64,000 nucleotides of DNA from an uncultured SAR116 cluster alpha proteobacterium (lineage in GTDB: Bacteria > Pseudomonadota > Alphaproteobacteria > Puniceispirillales > Puniceispirillaceae). Below, piece after piece: positions 29,089-37,992 of this stretch. Below the pieces are notes generated by a model. That model searched no databases and was not told the origin of the DNA. It was given only the letters and a program-made list of their open reading frames with translations. The stretch is from positions 1-64,000 of the forward strand of contig CACHEI010000006.1 in NCBI GenBank assembly GCA_902578815.1, read 5' to 3'. Numbering within the stretch: position 1 is the stretch's first letter; each line of letters opens with the position of its first letter. The translations under genes were made by a program, and so were the position numbers.

Positions 29089-32027
29089 CGCACAATCCCT
29101 TTCGGCAGAAAGCAGGCGGCCGGATCGACCGCAACAGCTGTGTTGAATTTGAATTCAACGGCAAGCGCTATTCCGGATATAAAGGAGATACGCTTGCCTC
29201 GGCCCTTTTGGCAAATGGCGTGTTCCTGAACGCTCGTTCATTCAAATATCATCGCCCACGCGGTATCATGGGCGCCGGTGTTGAGGAGCCTTCATGCCTT
29301 GTCGAACTGCTTGGCGCGGATGCAGGTGGAAACTATGCGGCGACGACGGTGCAACTGCGACCAGGCCTGAAGGCAAAATCAGTCAATTGCTGGCCTTCAC
29401 CCAGTTTTGACCTGATGAGTATCAACCAGCTTTTCGCACGACTTTTACCGGCCGGATTTTATTATAAGACCTTTATGTGGCCAAACTGGCATTTGTTTGA
29501 ACCGTCAATTCGGCGAGCGGCTGGTCTTGCGGCAGCACCCGACGACCAAATCCCGTATCAACATTTTGAGACACGTTATTGGCATGGTGATGTTCTTGTT
29601 GTAGGAGCCGGTTCATCAGGGTTGCTGGCGGCGCTGATTGCCAGCCGCAGCGGTGCACGTGTGATGATTGTCGATGACCACCCTCTTCCTGGAGGCTGCC
29701 TGCGGTCAAGCCAGACCAAAATTGACGAACGGCCAGCAATAGAATGGGCTGAGGCGGTTTGTGCCGAGCTTGACGCTAATCCGGAAGTTACCCGCCTGCA
29801 AGATGCAACCGCATGGGGCTATCGGGAGGATAATCTGCTGATGGTGACAGAGCGCAGCCCCGCCGAAACTCATGTGTTCCAAAGGGGTTGGAAGGCCCGC
29901 GCTGGACGGGTAATCCTTGCCACGGGCGCAATCGAACGCAATCTTGTTTTTGCTAATAATGACCTGCCAGGCGTCATGCTGGCATCAGCGGTGCAAACCT
30001 ATTACCATGAATTCGGCGTGATCCCCGGCCGCCATGCCATGATCTTTACAAATAATAGCAGTGCCTATTCGCTGGCCCATGATTTACAGGCCGGAGGCAC
30101 AATGATCGCCGGCATCGTTGACAGCCGCCCATCTAATGCCATTGGTGCAGAAAAGGACGGGCTGGATATTCCGCTCTATGCCGCAAATCAATTACAGGCG
30201 GCACATGGCGGCAAACATCTGCGCGCAGTCACCATCCGCGCCGCAGATGGCAGCACAAAGCGAGTTGATTGTGATCTTCTGGCGGTATCTGGCGGATGGA
30301 ATCCAGCTGTGCATCTATTCTCACAGGCACGCGGCACCCTTGCCTATGATGATGCGCTGGCGAGTTTTGTTCCTGATAAGGCGATGCAGAGGCTAGCATG
30401 TGTTGGTGCGGCGGCTGGCAAAATGAATTTGGTTTCGGCAATCGCAGACACACTCAGCACGGTTACCGCCTGCCTTAGTGAAGATAATTTTAAACCCTCA
30501 GCCTTTTCTTTGCCTTCATTCACCGCCTTACCCGATTACCATCTGCAACCTCTATGGCATGTTGATGGCATGAAGCCAGGCGACAAAGCGTTTGTCGATA
30601 TTCAGAATGATGTCACGCTTGATGATATTGGCCTTGCCATGCGTGAGGGCTTTGACACTGTTGAACATGTAAAGCGCTACACAACTGCTGGTATGGGCAT
30701 TGATCAGGGCAAGACTGGCAATGTAAATGTGATCGGCAATATCGCCAAGGCCAGCAACAAAAAGCCCGATGAAATTGGCACAACAACTTTTCGTTCGCCC
30801 TTCACCCCTGTTGATTTTGGATCAATTGCTGGGCAGCGAAATGGCGCGACAGTGCTGCCCTTTCGGCATACCCCAATAACCCAATGGAACAAGGACCGCG
30901 GCGCGGTTATGTATGAGGCTGGTGCACGCTGGCAACGCCCAGGCTATTTCCCAATTAATGGTGGCAACATGCAGGATGCGATCAATGCCGAAGCTGAGGC
31001 TGTGCGCTATGGTGTTGGCGTTTATGATGGCTCGCCGCTTGGCAAATTTGACATAAGCGGGCGCGACGCAGCGGCGTTTATTGATCTACTTTACACGAAT
31101 GACTTTGCCGATCTGGAAATCGGTATGGGCCGTTATGGCATCATGCTGAGTGACGATGGCATGATCCTTGATGATGGTGTTACCTTTAAGCTTGCCGAAA
31201 ATCATTATCTTATGTCGACATCGACTGGCTTTGCCGATGTTGTCTTTCGCCATATGGAATATTTGTTGCAGATCGAATGTGAGAGCTGGCAGGTCTGGAT
31301 CACGCCAGTCACCTCGCAATGGTGTAATGCCACCATTTGCGGACCAAAAGCACGTGATGTTCTGGAAGCGCTTGGCGTTTCAATCGACATAGGCAATGAC
31401 GCGTTCCCTTTCATGGCCATGCGCGAGGCAATTGTTGCCGGCACGCCAGCGCGCATCTGCCGCGTCAGCTTTACCGGCGAGGTCAGCTTTGAGATAAATG
31501 TTTGGCCGCGCCATGCCAAAGCGATGTGGCGACGTATCATGGAAATTGGTGCTCCTTTTGGAATTTTGCCAGTTGGCTCGGAAACCAGCCATGTCCTACG
31601 CGTTGAAAAAGGGTTCCTGTCGCTTGGGCATGAGGTTGATGAGACTGCAGACCCCTATGATTTGGGAATGGATTGGATAATGTCCCGAACCAAGACGCAT
31701 GCCATTGGCCGCCGTTCGGTCGATATTCGCAGATCTTCAGGCAAGCCGCGCCGTGAGCTCGTTGGTCTAATGCCCAAAACAGGCGGTGAGCTTGTCGCCG
31801 AAGGTGCACCCATCACTCCAAATGGTGATCGTGTGGCAAGCGAAGGATTTGTGTCCGCCTGCGTCTGGAGTGTGGTCAATAAACAGATCATCGCGCTTGG
31901 GCTTTTGACCGATGGCCGCGCGCGAATTGGGGAAACAATCATCATCCGTGACCGGGAGAGAGTGATAGATGCTGTTGTAACAAAACCTTGTTTCTATGAT
32001 CCAAAGGGTGAGAGGTTGCGGGGATAG
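29085..32027 (+). CDS. soxA: Sarcosine oxidase alpha subunit
   Basis: A 980-residue protein: an N-terminal ferredoxin-like domain (FEFNGKRYSGYKGDTLASAL), an NAD/FAD-binding domain with VLVVGAGSSGLLAALIASRSGA, a middle domain, and a C-terminal aminomethyltransferase (GcvT-like) domain that transfers the methyl group to tetrahydrofolate. The ATG at 29085 overlaps the soxD stop; the longer open frame upstream is an artefact because it runs through soxD in another frame. Length and order are normal for the heterotetrameric enzyme. Confidence 0.94.
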   Translation: MTHNPFRQKAGGRIDRNSCVEFEFNGKRYSGYKGDTLASALLANGVFLNARSFKYHRPRGIMGAGVEEPSCLVELLGADAGGNYAATTVQLRPGLKAKSVNCWPSPSFDLMSINQLFARLLPAGFYYKTFMWPNWHLFEPSIRRAAGLAAAPDDQIPYQHFETRYWHGDVLVVGAGSSGLLAALIASRSGARVMIVDDHPLPGGCLRSSQTKIDERPAIEWAEAVCAELDANPEVTRLQDATAWGYREDNLLMVTERSPAETHVFQRGWKARAGRVILATGAIERNLVFANNDLPGVMLASAVQTYYHEFGVIPGRHAMIFTNNSSAYSLAHDLQAGGTMIAGIVDSRPSNAIGAEKDGLDIPLYAANQLQAAHGGKHLRAVTIRAADGSTKRVDCDLLAVSGGWNPAVHLFSQARGTLAYDDALASFVPDKAMQRLACVGAAAGKMNLVSAIADTLSTVTACLSEDNFKPSAFSLPSFTALPDYHLQPLWHVDGMKPGDKAFVDIQNDVTLDDIGLAMREGFDTVEHVKRYTTAGMGIDQGKTGNVNVIGNIAKASNKKPDEIGTTTFRSPFTPVDFGSIAGQRNGATVLPFRHTPITQWNKDRGAVMYEAGARWQRPGYFPINGGNMQDAINAEAEAVRYGVGVYDGSPLGKFDISGRDAAAFIDLLYTNDFADLEIGMGRYGIMLSDDGMILDDGVTFKLAENHYLMSTSTGFADVVFRHMEYLLQIECESWQVWITPVTSQWCNATICGPKARDVLEALGVSIDIGNDAFPFMAMREAIVAGTPARICRVSFTGEVSFEINVWPRHAKAMWRRIMEIGAPFGILPVGSETSHVLRVEKGFLSLGHEVDETADPYDLGMDWIMSRTKTHAIGRRSVDIRRSSGKPRRELVGLMPKTGGELVAEGAPITPNGDRVASEGFVSACVWSVVNKQIIALGLLTDGRARIGETIIIRDRERVIDAVVTKPCFYDPKGERLRG

Positions 32028-32029
32028 AT

Positions 32030-32536
32030 ATGGGGTATCAAGCAACCATCAAGAAACAGGCTGTGTGGGCGATCTTCGACATCAAGGGCAACGCTAGCGT
32101 AGTGGCAAAACGTGTGGCTGATATTGGCCTATCTTTGCCTTCCAGCGCAAACACAGCATATGCAAAGAACGGTCAACATCTCTGTTGGATTGGCGAAGAC
32201 CATTGGCTTTTGCTAGCCCCTGTTGAGATGGAATTTCAGCTGCTGGAGAGGCTCGACCCGCAAAATTCATCGCTTGATTGTCGCATTGTTCATGTCAGCG
32301 ATGCCTACACATTATTTACGGTCACTGGAAACCATGCCGATGACATTCTAGCGATTGCAAGTCCGCTAAACACACGACAACAGAATTTCCCAATTGACGG
32401 GGCCACTTATACCGAATTTTTTGGCATTCGAGGGCTAGTGTTGCGCTGGCCTGACGGCTACCTTACCGCGGTTGAGCGAAGCTATGCCGACATGATCACC
32501 GCCTATTTCGACAAGATAACGACGGGCAGTCGCTAA
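32030..32536 (+). CDS. soxG: Sarcosine oxidase gamma subunit
   Basis: A 168-residue protein resembling SoxG: a single GcvT-like small domain with GQHLCWIGEDHWLLLAP and VSDAYTLFTVTGNHADDILA. It starts 2 bases after the soxA stop with GGGA nearby, so it is coupled to soxA. It completes the alpha-beta-gamma-delta oxidase. Its last bases overlap the convergent Rieske gene by 4. Confidence 0.88.
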   Translation: MGYQATIKKQAVWAIFDIKGNASVVAKRVADIGLSLPSSANTAYAKNGQHLCWIGEDHWLLLAPVEMEFQLLERLDPQNSSLDCRIVHVSDAYTLFTVTGNHADDILAIASPLNTRQQNFPIDGATYTEFFGIRGLVLRWPDGYLTAVERSYADMITAYFDKITTGSR

Positions 32537-33576
32537 ACCCCGTTTCTGGCGGTGGAGATTCGTTTCTCAATCAGCTTGCGAAAACGCATTGAGCCTGCGT
32601 CAATGCCAAGATTAATATTCCGGCTGCGCTTATATTTCATACCCTTGTGCACTTCGACAAGAATGTCACGGTCCTCAATGAAGGCAATTTTGGCAGCTTC
32701 AAACATCTGCTTCGAAAGTGCCTCGTTGTCTGGGTCTCCATTTCTATGCTGAAACCAAAAATAACGGGTGTTATCGGCATCTACCGGGGTCATGAAATTG
32801 TAGGAGATATTGACAAAGCTGTTGTCTGGCAGGGCTGCGTCATCACCACCTTTTCCAACAGGCGTAAAGATCGATTTATTAATAGCAATCGATGGTACAC
32901 GGCATTCATAATGCTGTTTGCGATCACAATTACCTTTAAATTTGAGCATTGGCGCATAATAAGGCGGTGGCTCGCGATTCTGCATCCAGCGCGACACCAC
33001 CACTCCACTTTCTAATTTGTCAACTTTCAAAGGAACATCTTCTGTCCCACCGCCAGCAAAAGAGGATACATGCACCCAAGCAACATGCGATGGATCAAGT
33101 AAATTATCGGTGACGTATAAATAGTGACAGGCGATATCCATACTGCCACTCGCAGTTTTTCCCCAATTCGGATTGTCGTAATTTTCAATATGAAAGATTT
33201 CATCTGGATCGGCGGCACTAACGTCTCCCATCCAGATCCATAATAGGCCATAACGATCAACGACTGGGTAGGACTTAACCCCGACATTTGGAACAGATTC
33301 CGGCTGTGTCGGCGAGTAAACACAACGTCCAGTTTTATCAAATGTCAATCCATGGTAACCACATTCAACAACGCCATCATCAAGACGGCCGCATGATAAA
33401 GGCAGCTTTCTGTGAGGGCATGCGTCTTCTAGCGCCACAGGTTCGCCACTCTTCGTTCTAAAAAACACAATCGACTCTTCCAGCAGTTTCAGAGACTTCA
33501 ATGATTGTTTAAAATCACTGCTCAATCCAGCTACATACCAACTGTCGAAGATATATTCTGCATCAACATCAATCAT
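32533..33576 (-). CDS. Rieske-type ring-hydroxylating/demethylating oxygenase, VanA-like
   Basis: A 347-residue oxygenase component with the Rieske [2Fe-2S] motif C-P-H-R ... C-G-Y-H (about residues 53-74) and a mononuclear iron site in DNLLDPSHVAWVH, the pattern of vanillate O-demethylase VanA and relatives. It is shorter than glycine betaine monooxygenase GbcA. No reductase gene is adjacent, so electrons must come from elsewhere. Convergence with the sox operon suggests an O- or N-demethylation, but the substrate is unknown. Its start has only a weak ribosome-binding site. Confidence 0.85.
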   Translation of the reverse strand: MIDVDAEYIFDSWYVAGLSSDFKQSLKSLKLLEESIVFFRTKSGEPVALEDACPHRKLPLSCGRLDDGVVECGYHGLTFDKTGRCVYSPTQPESVPNVGVKSYPVVDRYGLLWIWMGDVSAADPDEIFHIENYDNPNWGKTASGSMDIACHYLYVTDNLLDPSHVAWVHVSSFAGGGTEDVPLKVDKLESGVVVSRWMQNREPPPYYAPMLKFKGNCDRKQHYECRVPSIAINKSIFTPVGKGGDDAALPDNSFVNISYNFMTPVDADNTRYFWFQHRNGDPDNEALSKQMFEAAKIAFIEDRDILVEVHKGMKYKRSRNINLGIDAGSMRFRKLIEKRISTARNGV

Positions 33577-33921
33577 TTTTTATTTTGCTTGCCTATTATG
33601 GCCTTTTGACTAAAAAACCACTTCCTTTAAACCATAAACACCAATCTTGGGGTTCGTCAAAGCGTAACAACATCACCAAAACTTCATTGAAAGCAGAAAA
33701 ATCTGAATAAACCTAATTTTTTAGTACAAACTTAATGAGGAAATACAGGTAAAGTATTACTCTCTATAACGTTTCAAACGATGGTAGTGCTATTAGAATT
33801 ATTCTATGACGGCACCAGGGCGGAAATAATTACTCAAATAAGCTAAACAAATACAAAGAATTGTTTTCAGTAGTTAGGTGCTTCAAAATGGTAATCACCA
33901 AATGAAGTAAGTTTTAAAAAT
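33577..33921. other. A+T-rich divergent intergenic region
   Basis: About 345 bases between the leftward Rieske gene and the rightward ABC ATPase genes, so it holds both promoters. It marks the switch from GC-balanced to A+T-rich DNA. No gene or strong inverted repeat was recognised. Confidence 0.5.
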
Positions 33922-34779
33922 ATGTTTAATAGCACCTTAATCGACATACAGGATTTAAACGTTAGGTTTCCAAATAGAGGAAAGCCGATCGACGCGGTGA
34001 GAGGAATAAGCTTCAAAATATTTCGAGGTGAAACTCTTGGTGTAGTTGGAGAGTCTGGCTCCGGCAAATCCGTAACATCCATGTCAATTCTTGGATTAAA
34101 CCATATCGCAGGCGCATTTGTGTCAGCCGGTAACATAATTTTTAATAGCGATCGCCTCGGGTCAGTCGACATAACTAAACTCGAAAATCAAGAGATTAGA
34201 AAGATTAGAGGACGAGAAATCGGAATGATTTTTCAGGAACCCATGACATGTCTAAATCCGGTCCTAAATATTCAGCTTCAGTTATATGAAGCTCTGGAAA
34301 CACATCTTCATGATGAGAATTTAAATTTGAAAATGCGAATGTTAGAACTGCTTGAAAAATTGAGGATACCCGACCCAGTTGCTAAGTTATCACAATATCC
34401 ACACAATCTGTCTGGCGGTATGCGTCAGAGAATTATGATTGCAATCGCTCTTGGGTGTCAGCCATCTCTATTAATTGCTGATGAACCAACGACAGCGTTG
34501 GACGTGACTATACAAGCACAAATTTTGGATTTGATAAAAGAAATGCAAAGTGATTTTGGGACATCTGTGCTTTTTGTTACTCACGATATGGCGGTAATCG
34601 CTGAAATGGCGGATCGCGTTATTGTAATGTTAGATGGAAAAATCGTAGAGCAGGGCCCAGTTGGTCAGATATTCAATAATCCGCAGCACGATTATACTAA
34701 GAAGTTAATAAGTGCTGTCCCCAAAATTGGCTCGATGACAGGGAAAAAAAACCCAGAAAAATTCCCTGTGGAGTACTAA
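33922..34779 (+). CDS. Oligopeptide/opine-type ABC transporter ATPase (DppD-like)
   Basis: A 285-residue ATP-binding subunit with Walker A GESGSGKS, Q-loop MIFQEPMTCLNP, signature LSGGMRQR, Walker B LLIADEPTTALD and switch VTHD. The DEPTTALDVTIQAQILDL string and the extra C-terminal HDYTKKLISAVP segment mark the DppD/OppD branch. It energises a peptide, opine or nickel-type importer. The second ATPase follows 35 bases downstream, while the permeases and binding protein lie 2 kb further, on the other strand. Confidence 0.92.
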   Translation: MFNSTLIDIQDLNVRFPNRGKPIDAVRGISFKIFRGETLGVVGESGSGKSVTSMSILGLNHIAGAFVSAGNIIFNSDRLGSVDITKLENQEIRKIRGREIGMIFQEPMTCLNPVLNIQLQLYEALETHLHDENLNLKMRMLELLEKLRIPDPVAKLSQYPHNLSGGMRQRIMIAIALGCQPSLLIADEPTTALDVTIQAQILDLIKEMQSDFGTSVLFVTHDMAVIAEMADRVIVMLDGKIVEQGPVGQIFNNPQHDYTKKLISAVPKIGSMTGKKNPEKFPVEY

Positions 34780-34814
34780 GTCAATGTGTTGCTTAGTAAA
34801 GAAGGTCTCTCAAA

Positions 34815-35738
34815 ATGCAAAAATCGAATCCCCTTTTAAGGGTTAAAAACCTATCCACAGAATTTAGTCTTAAAAGAGGCTTACTTGGGAGGCCTTATGC
34901 TAAAATACATGCGGTCCAAGATGTTTCTTTTGACATAAATGTCGGAGAAACTCTAAGCCTTGTGGGTGAGAGTGGCTGCGGCAAAACGACGACTGGAAGG
35001 ACAATATTAGGACTAGAGGAACGTAGCTTTGGAGAGGTTTTTTTTGAGGGGGAATTGATTAACTACTCCAAAAGTTCTCAGAAAAGGAAACTTAGTCAGT
35101 CGATCCAAATGGTATTTCAAGACCCCTTCTCTTCTTTAAACCCAAGATTGACAATTATGGAAGCGATTTCCGAACCAATCCGTGTTCATAAACTGCGAGA
35201 GCCAGCAAAAATCAAAAAACACGTAATGGACCTTCTTGATCATGTGAATTTACCCTCAAATGTGGCCAATCGTTACCCCCATGAGTTCAGCGGTGGTCAA
35301 CGTCAACGGATTTCGATTGCCCGAGCCTTAGCGGTAGATCCAAAAATGATAATTTGCGACGAAGCTGTTTCAGCTCTTGATGTCACAGTGAAAGCGCAGG
35401 TCATCAATCTACTGATGGACTTGCAAATCAATTTTGGGCTTTCCTACCTTTTCATTAGTCACGACATGGCTGTTGTAGAAAGGATCAGCCACCGCGTAGC
35501 AGTAATGTATCTTGGTCAAATTGTTGAGATTGGCCCGAGAGAGTTAGTTTTTGAAAACCCAGGCCATAGCTATACAAAAAGATTGCTTTCTGCTGTTCCC
35601 ATCGCAGATCCTTGCAAGCGTAAGATCAAACGTGCAATTGCGGTTGAGGAGATACCTAGCGCAATTAGACCACTCGACGTTGAGCCCCAGAAGTCAACTT
35701 ATAAAGAGATTAACCCTGGGCACCTTATTGCTGTGTAG
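34815..35738 (+). CDS. Oligopeptide/opine-type ABC transporter ATPase (DppF-like)
   Basis: A 307-residue partner ATPase with Walker A GESGCGKTT, MVFQDPFSSLNPR, signature FSGGQRQR, Walker B MIICDEAVSALD and switch ISHD, plus the HSYTKRLLSAVP tail of the DppF branch. Walker B reads DEAVSALD, a common variant keeping the catalytic glutamate. With the preceding gene it forms the nucleotide-binding pair of one importer. A GAAGG ribosome-binding site lies about 9 bases upstream. Confidence 0.92.
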   Translation: MQKSNPLLRVKNLSTEFSLKRGLLGRPYAKIHAVQDVSFDINVGETLSLVGESGCGKTTTGRTILGLEERSFGEVFFEGELINYSKSSQKRKLSQSIQMVFQDPFSSLNPRLTIMEAISEPIRVHKLREPAKIKKHVMDLLDHVNLPSNVANRYPHEFSGGQRQRISIARALAVDPKMIICDEAVSALDVTVKAQVINLLMDLQINFGLSYLFISHDMAVVERISHRVAVMYLGQIVEIGPRELVFENPGHSYTKRLLSAVPIADPCKRKIKRAIAVEEIPSAIRPLDVEPQKSTYKEINPGHLIAV

Positions 35739-36048
35739 GTATGTGGTGCGAAAAGTTCACAGGTTACCAAAAAAATCATTCTAATTTTGAATAGACGATA
35801 TAACTTTCAGGACATTAGATACTCACTGTCCGTATTTTACCAATGCACCAAATAATCATTTCATATCTGCGCATCAAAAATTGTTAAAAAGGCAGGCCCT
35901 GACACTAACAGAAAAAATTTATTTCCAGCAAATCTCTTGATTAGAAAGGTATAACCAAAAAAGACGACTACTTTAAGAACTTATCGGAAAATTTTATCCA
36001 AAAAATCTCACTCACAAAAGATATACACTGCCGAGAGCAAACATTTAC
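35739..36048. other. A+T-rich intergenic stretch
   Basis: About 310 bases between the ATPase pair and the EamA gene. No gene, terminator-like hairpin or repeat was recognised. Confidence 0.5.
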
Positions 36049-36930
36049 ATGGACGAAACTCTCAAAAATCTAACAAAAGGTACGCTAATCGCGCTCACTG
36101 GAATACTTGTTGGCATAGCTATTTCTATCGTTATAAAAATGCTTACGACGAACGTTAATTTAGTCACCATTCTTTTTTATCGTTTTTTATTCTCTCTGCC
36201 CTTACTGATCGGATTTTCTTTGTTTGCTTGTGGTGCCCAATTCTACTTAATAAATGACAAATTGGTTATGTTTTTACGAGTTGTTTTTGGGATTTCTGGA
36301 CTAGTGTTTTGGATTTTGGCAATAAAGACATTGTCGTTAGGTCTTGCCACTGCACTCTTTCATTCATCAGTTCTTTTTGTGGCTTTCCTTGCTCCTATTT
36401 TCTTAAATGAGCGTACAACAATAATCAGGTTTCTGGCTTCATTGACTGGCTTGTTTGGAGTTTTTCTACTCACTAATCCCTTAGGTGAAAATTTTTCAAT
36501 AAATGTCATTTTTGGCGTCTGTTCAGCAATTTGTGGAGCGTGCCTATCAGTTTCACTTCGAAAGTTGGGCAAGACCGATCATCCTGCAACGGTGGCCCTG
36601 ATTTATAACTTATTTGGAGCTATCACTATCGGACTTGTAATTTTTGCAAAACCCACTTTGCTCGTTAGACCGTCTGTTGAGGAATTTTCACTTTTAATGA
36701 TTTTGGGTATCCTAGTCTCGATTACACAAATACTTTTAACAAATGCTTACTATTTTTTGGATGCCGTTGTCGTTTCATGTTTAGGGTACCTTCGGGTCCC
36801 TCTCGCTGCACTCACTGCTTTTATTTTATTTTCCGAAACACTCTCAAAATCAGAAATTTTAGGCGCAACAGTTATAGTTTCTAGCTCGTGCTTGATCCTA
36901 TTTCAAACCTCCAGACAAAAGAATATTTAA
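36049..36930 (+). CDS. EamA/DMT-superfamily transporter
   Basis: A 293-residue membrane protein with about ten hydrophobic helices in two EamA halves (roughly residues 10-145 and 155-290). The N-terminal helix has KGTLIALTGILVGIAISIV and the second half ends with glycine-rich LGATVIVSSSCLILF. Such proteins export or import metabolites such as amino acids or nucleotides; the substrate is unreadable. It lies inside the split peptide-transporter cluster, so it could export a product of the imported compound, but this is only positional. Confidence 0.82.
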   Translation: MDETLKNLTKGTLIALTGILVGIAISIVIKMLTTNVNLVTILFYRFLFSLPLLIGFSLFACGAQFYLINDKLVMFLRVVFGISGLVFWILAIKTLSLGLATALFHSSVLFVAFLAPIFLNERTTIIRFLASLTGLFGVFLLTNPLGENFSINVIFGVCSAICGACLSVSLRKLGKTDHPATVALIYNLFGAITIGLVIFAKPTLLVRPSVEEFSLLMILGILVSITQILLTNAYYFLDAVVVSCLGYLRVPLAALTAFILFSETLSKSEILGATVIVSSSCLILFQTSRQKNI

Positions 36931-36978
36931 AAAATTTTTTATGCTCCTTCTAAAATTCGACTAAGCTCTTAGAGCATT

Positions 36979-37977
36979 CTACAGGTATTCAGAAATGTCT
37001 ATTTCATTCGCAACGTTACAAATATAGTCACCCCGTTTTTTTAGAGTGCTAGTGCTACACATTGAAATAAGCCCCTCACAGTCGTAGCGGATATCTACGG
37101 GTGATCTCGTGAGGTCATCAATTGGGTAAATACGTCCAGCTAGTTGGCCTTCGTTAACTTTTTCTCCAAGAGTGTATTCGGGAACTAGCATGCCATCTAT
37201 CGGTGCCATTAAACTCTCTATCTTCTGAAACTGTAAAAAAGACGTACCGCTATCGTGGCTGCGTATCGGAATTTCCTCCAATACTCCCCTCAATTTTAAA
37301 ACGCGGTATAGACCAGCCAATGCTATATGGAAAGCTTCGGATACAAGCGTTGCGCCACCTCTGATTTCGGTAGAAATACTTGGTACATTGTGCTTCTCAC
37401 ACGCCGACAATAATGAACCCGCGGATCCACCTCCGGGTATAACCATTGAATAATCTGTTCCAAAACAACTTACGGCGTCGACCTTCTCCTGCATCAAATT
37501 ATTTTTGATACCATAAATAAAGGTGCAAGGGATCCAATCTGATTTAGATGCTCCTGTGTGAAAATCTAAAACAAAATCCACTCTCGGCAAAATCTGCGTG
37601 TCGATGAACGATGCGATTTGTTCAGTTGGAGAACCAACAGGATTTCCCGGAAAAATGCGATTCAAATTCAAGTTATCTAAAGGAGACACCCTAGAAACTG
37701 CACAGAATGCAGGGTAGTTAGTCATAGGCATGAATATCAGTTGGCCTTTAATTGTCTCTAATTTTTGGTGAAAAAGAAAATGCCTTATCGCAGCGATGCC
37801 AGCGTATTCATCTCCATGGACTCCGGCGCTCAAAAAAATGACTGGACCATCTCCATTTTTCATAGAGATTATAGGAACAGGGATGGTACTACAGCTATAG
37901 CGATCATCAGAATGTATAAGTTTTAAATAACCGGTTTGAGTTCCGCCTTTGTCCAAATCGATAGAACACTGTAACAT
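36979..37977 (-). CDS. Succinylglutamate desuccinylase/aspartoacylase-family deacylase (DoeB-like)
   Basis: A 332-residue zinc hydrolase. Zinc ligands are H54 and E57 in AGVHGDEYAG and H140 in LDFHTG; LDNLNLNRIFPG (about residues 100-111) is also typical. It resembles N-acyl-amino-acid deacylases of the AstE/AspA/DoeB group, DoeB being the deacetylase of the ectoine pathway. It is the fourth gene of the leftward transcript after binding protein and two permeases, so the imported compound may be an N-acylated amino acid or derivative. An AAGGAG site precedes the ATG. Confidence 0.82.
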   Translation of the reverse strand: MLQCSIDLDKGGTQTGYLKLIHSDDRYSCSTIPVPIISMKNGDGPVIFLSAGVHGDEYAGIAAIRHFLFHQKLETIKGQLIFMPMTNYPAFCAVSRVSPLDNLNLNRIFPGNPVGSPTEQIASFIDTQILPRVDFVLDFHTGASKSDWIPCTFIYGIKNNLMQEKVDAVSCFGTDYSMVIPGGGSAGSLLSACEKHNVPSISTEIRGGATLVSEAFHIALAGLYRVLKLRGVLEEIPIRSHDSGTSFLQFQKIESLMAPIDGMLVPEYTLGEKVNEGQLAGRIYPIDDLTRSPVDIRYDCEGLISMCSTSTLKKRGDYICNVANEIDISEYL

Positions 37978-37992
37978 CAGATGCTCCTTTTT

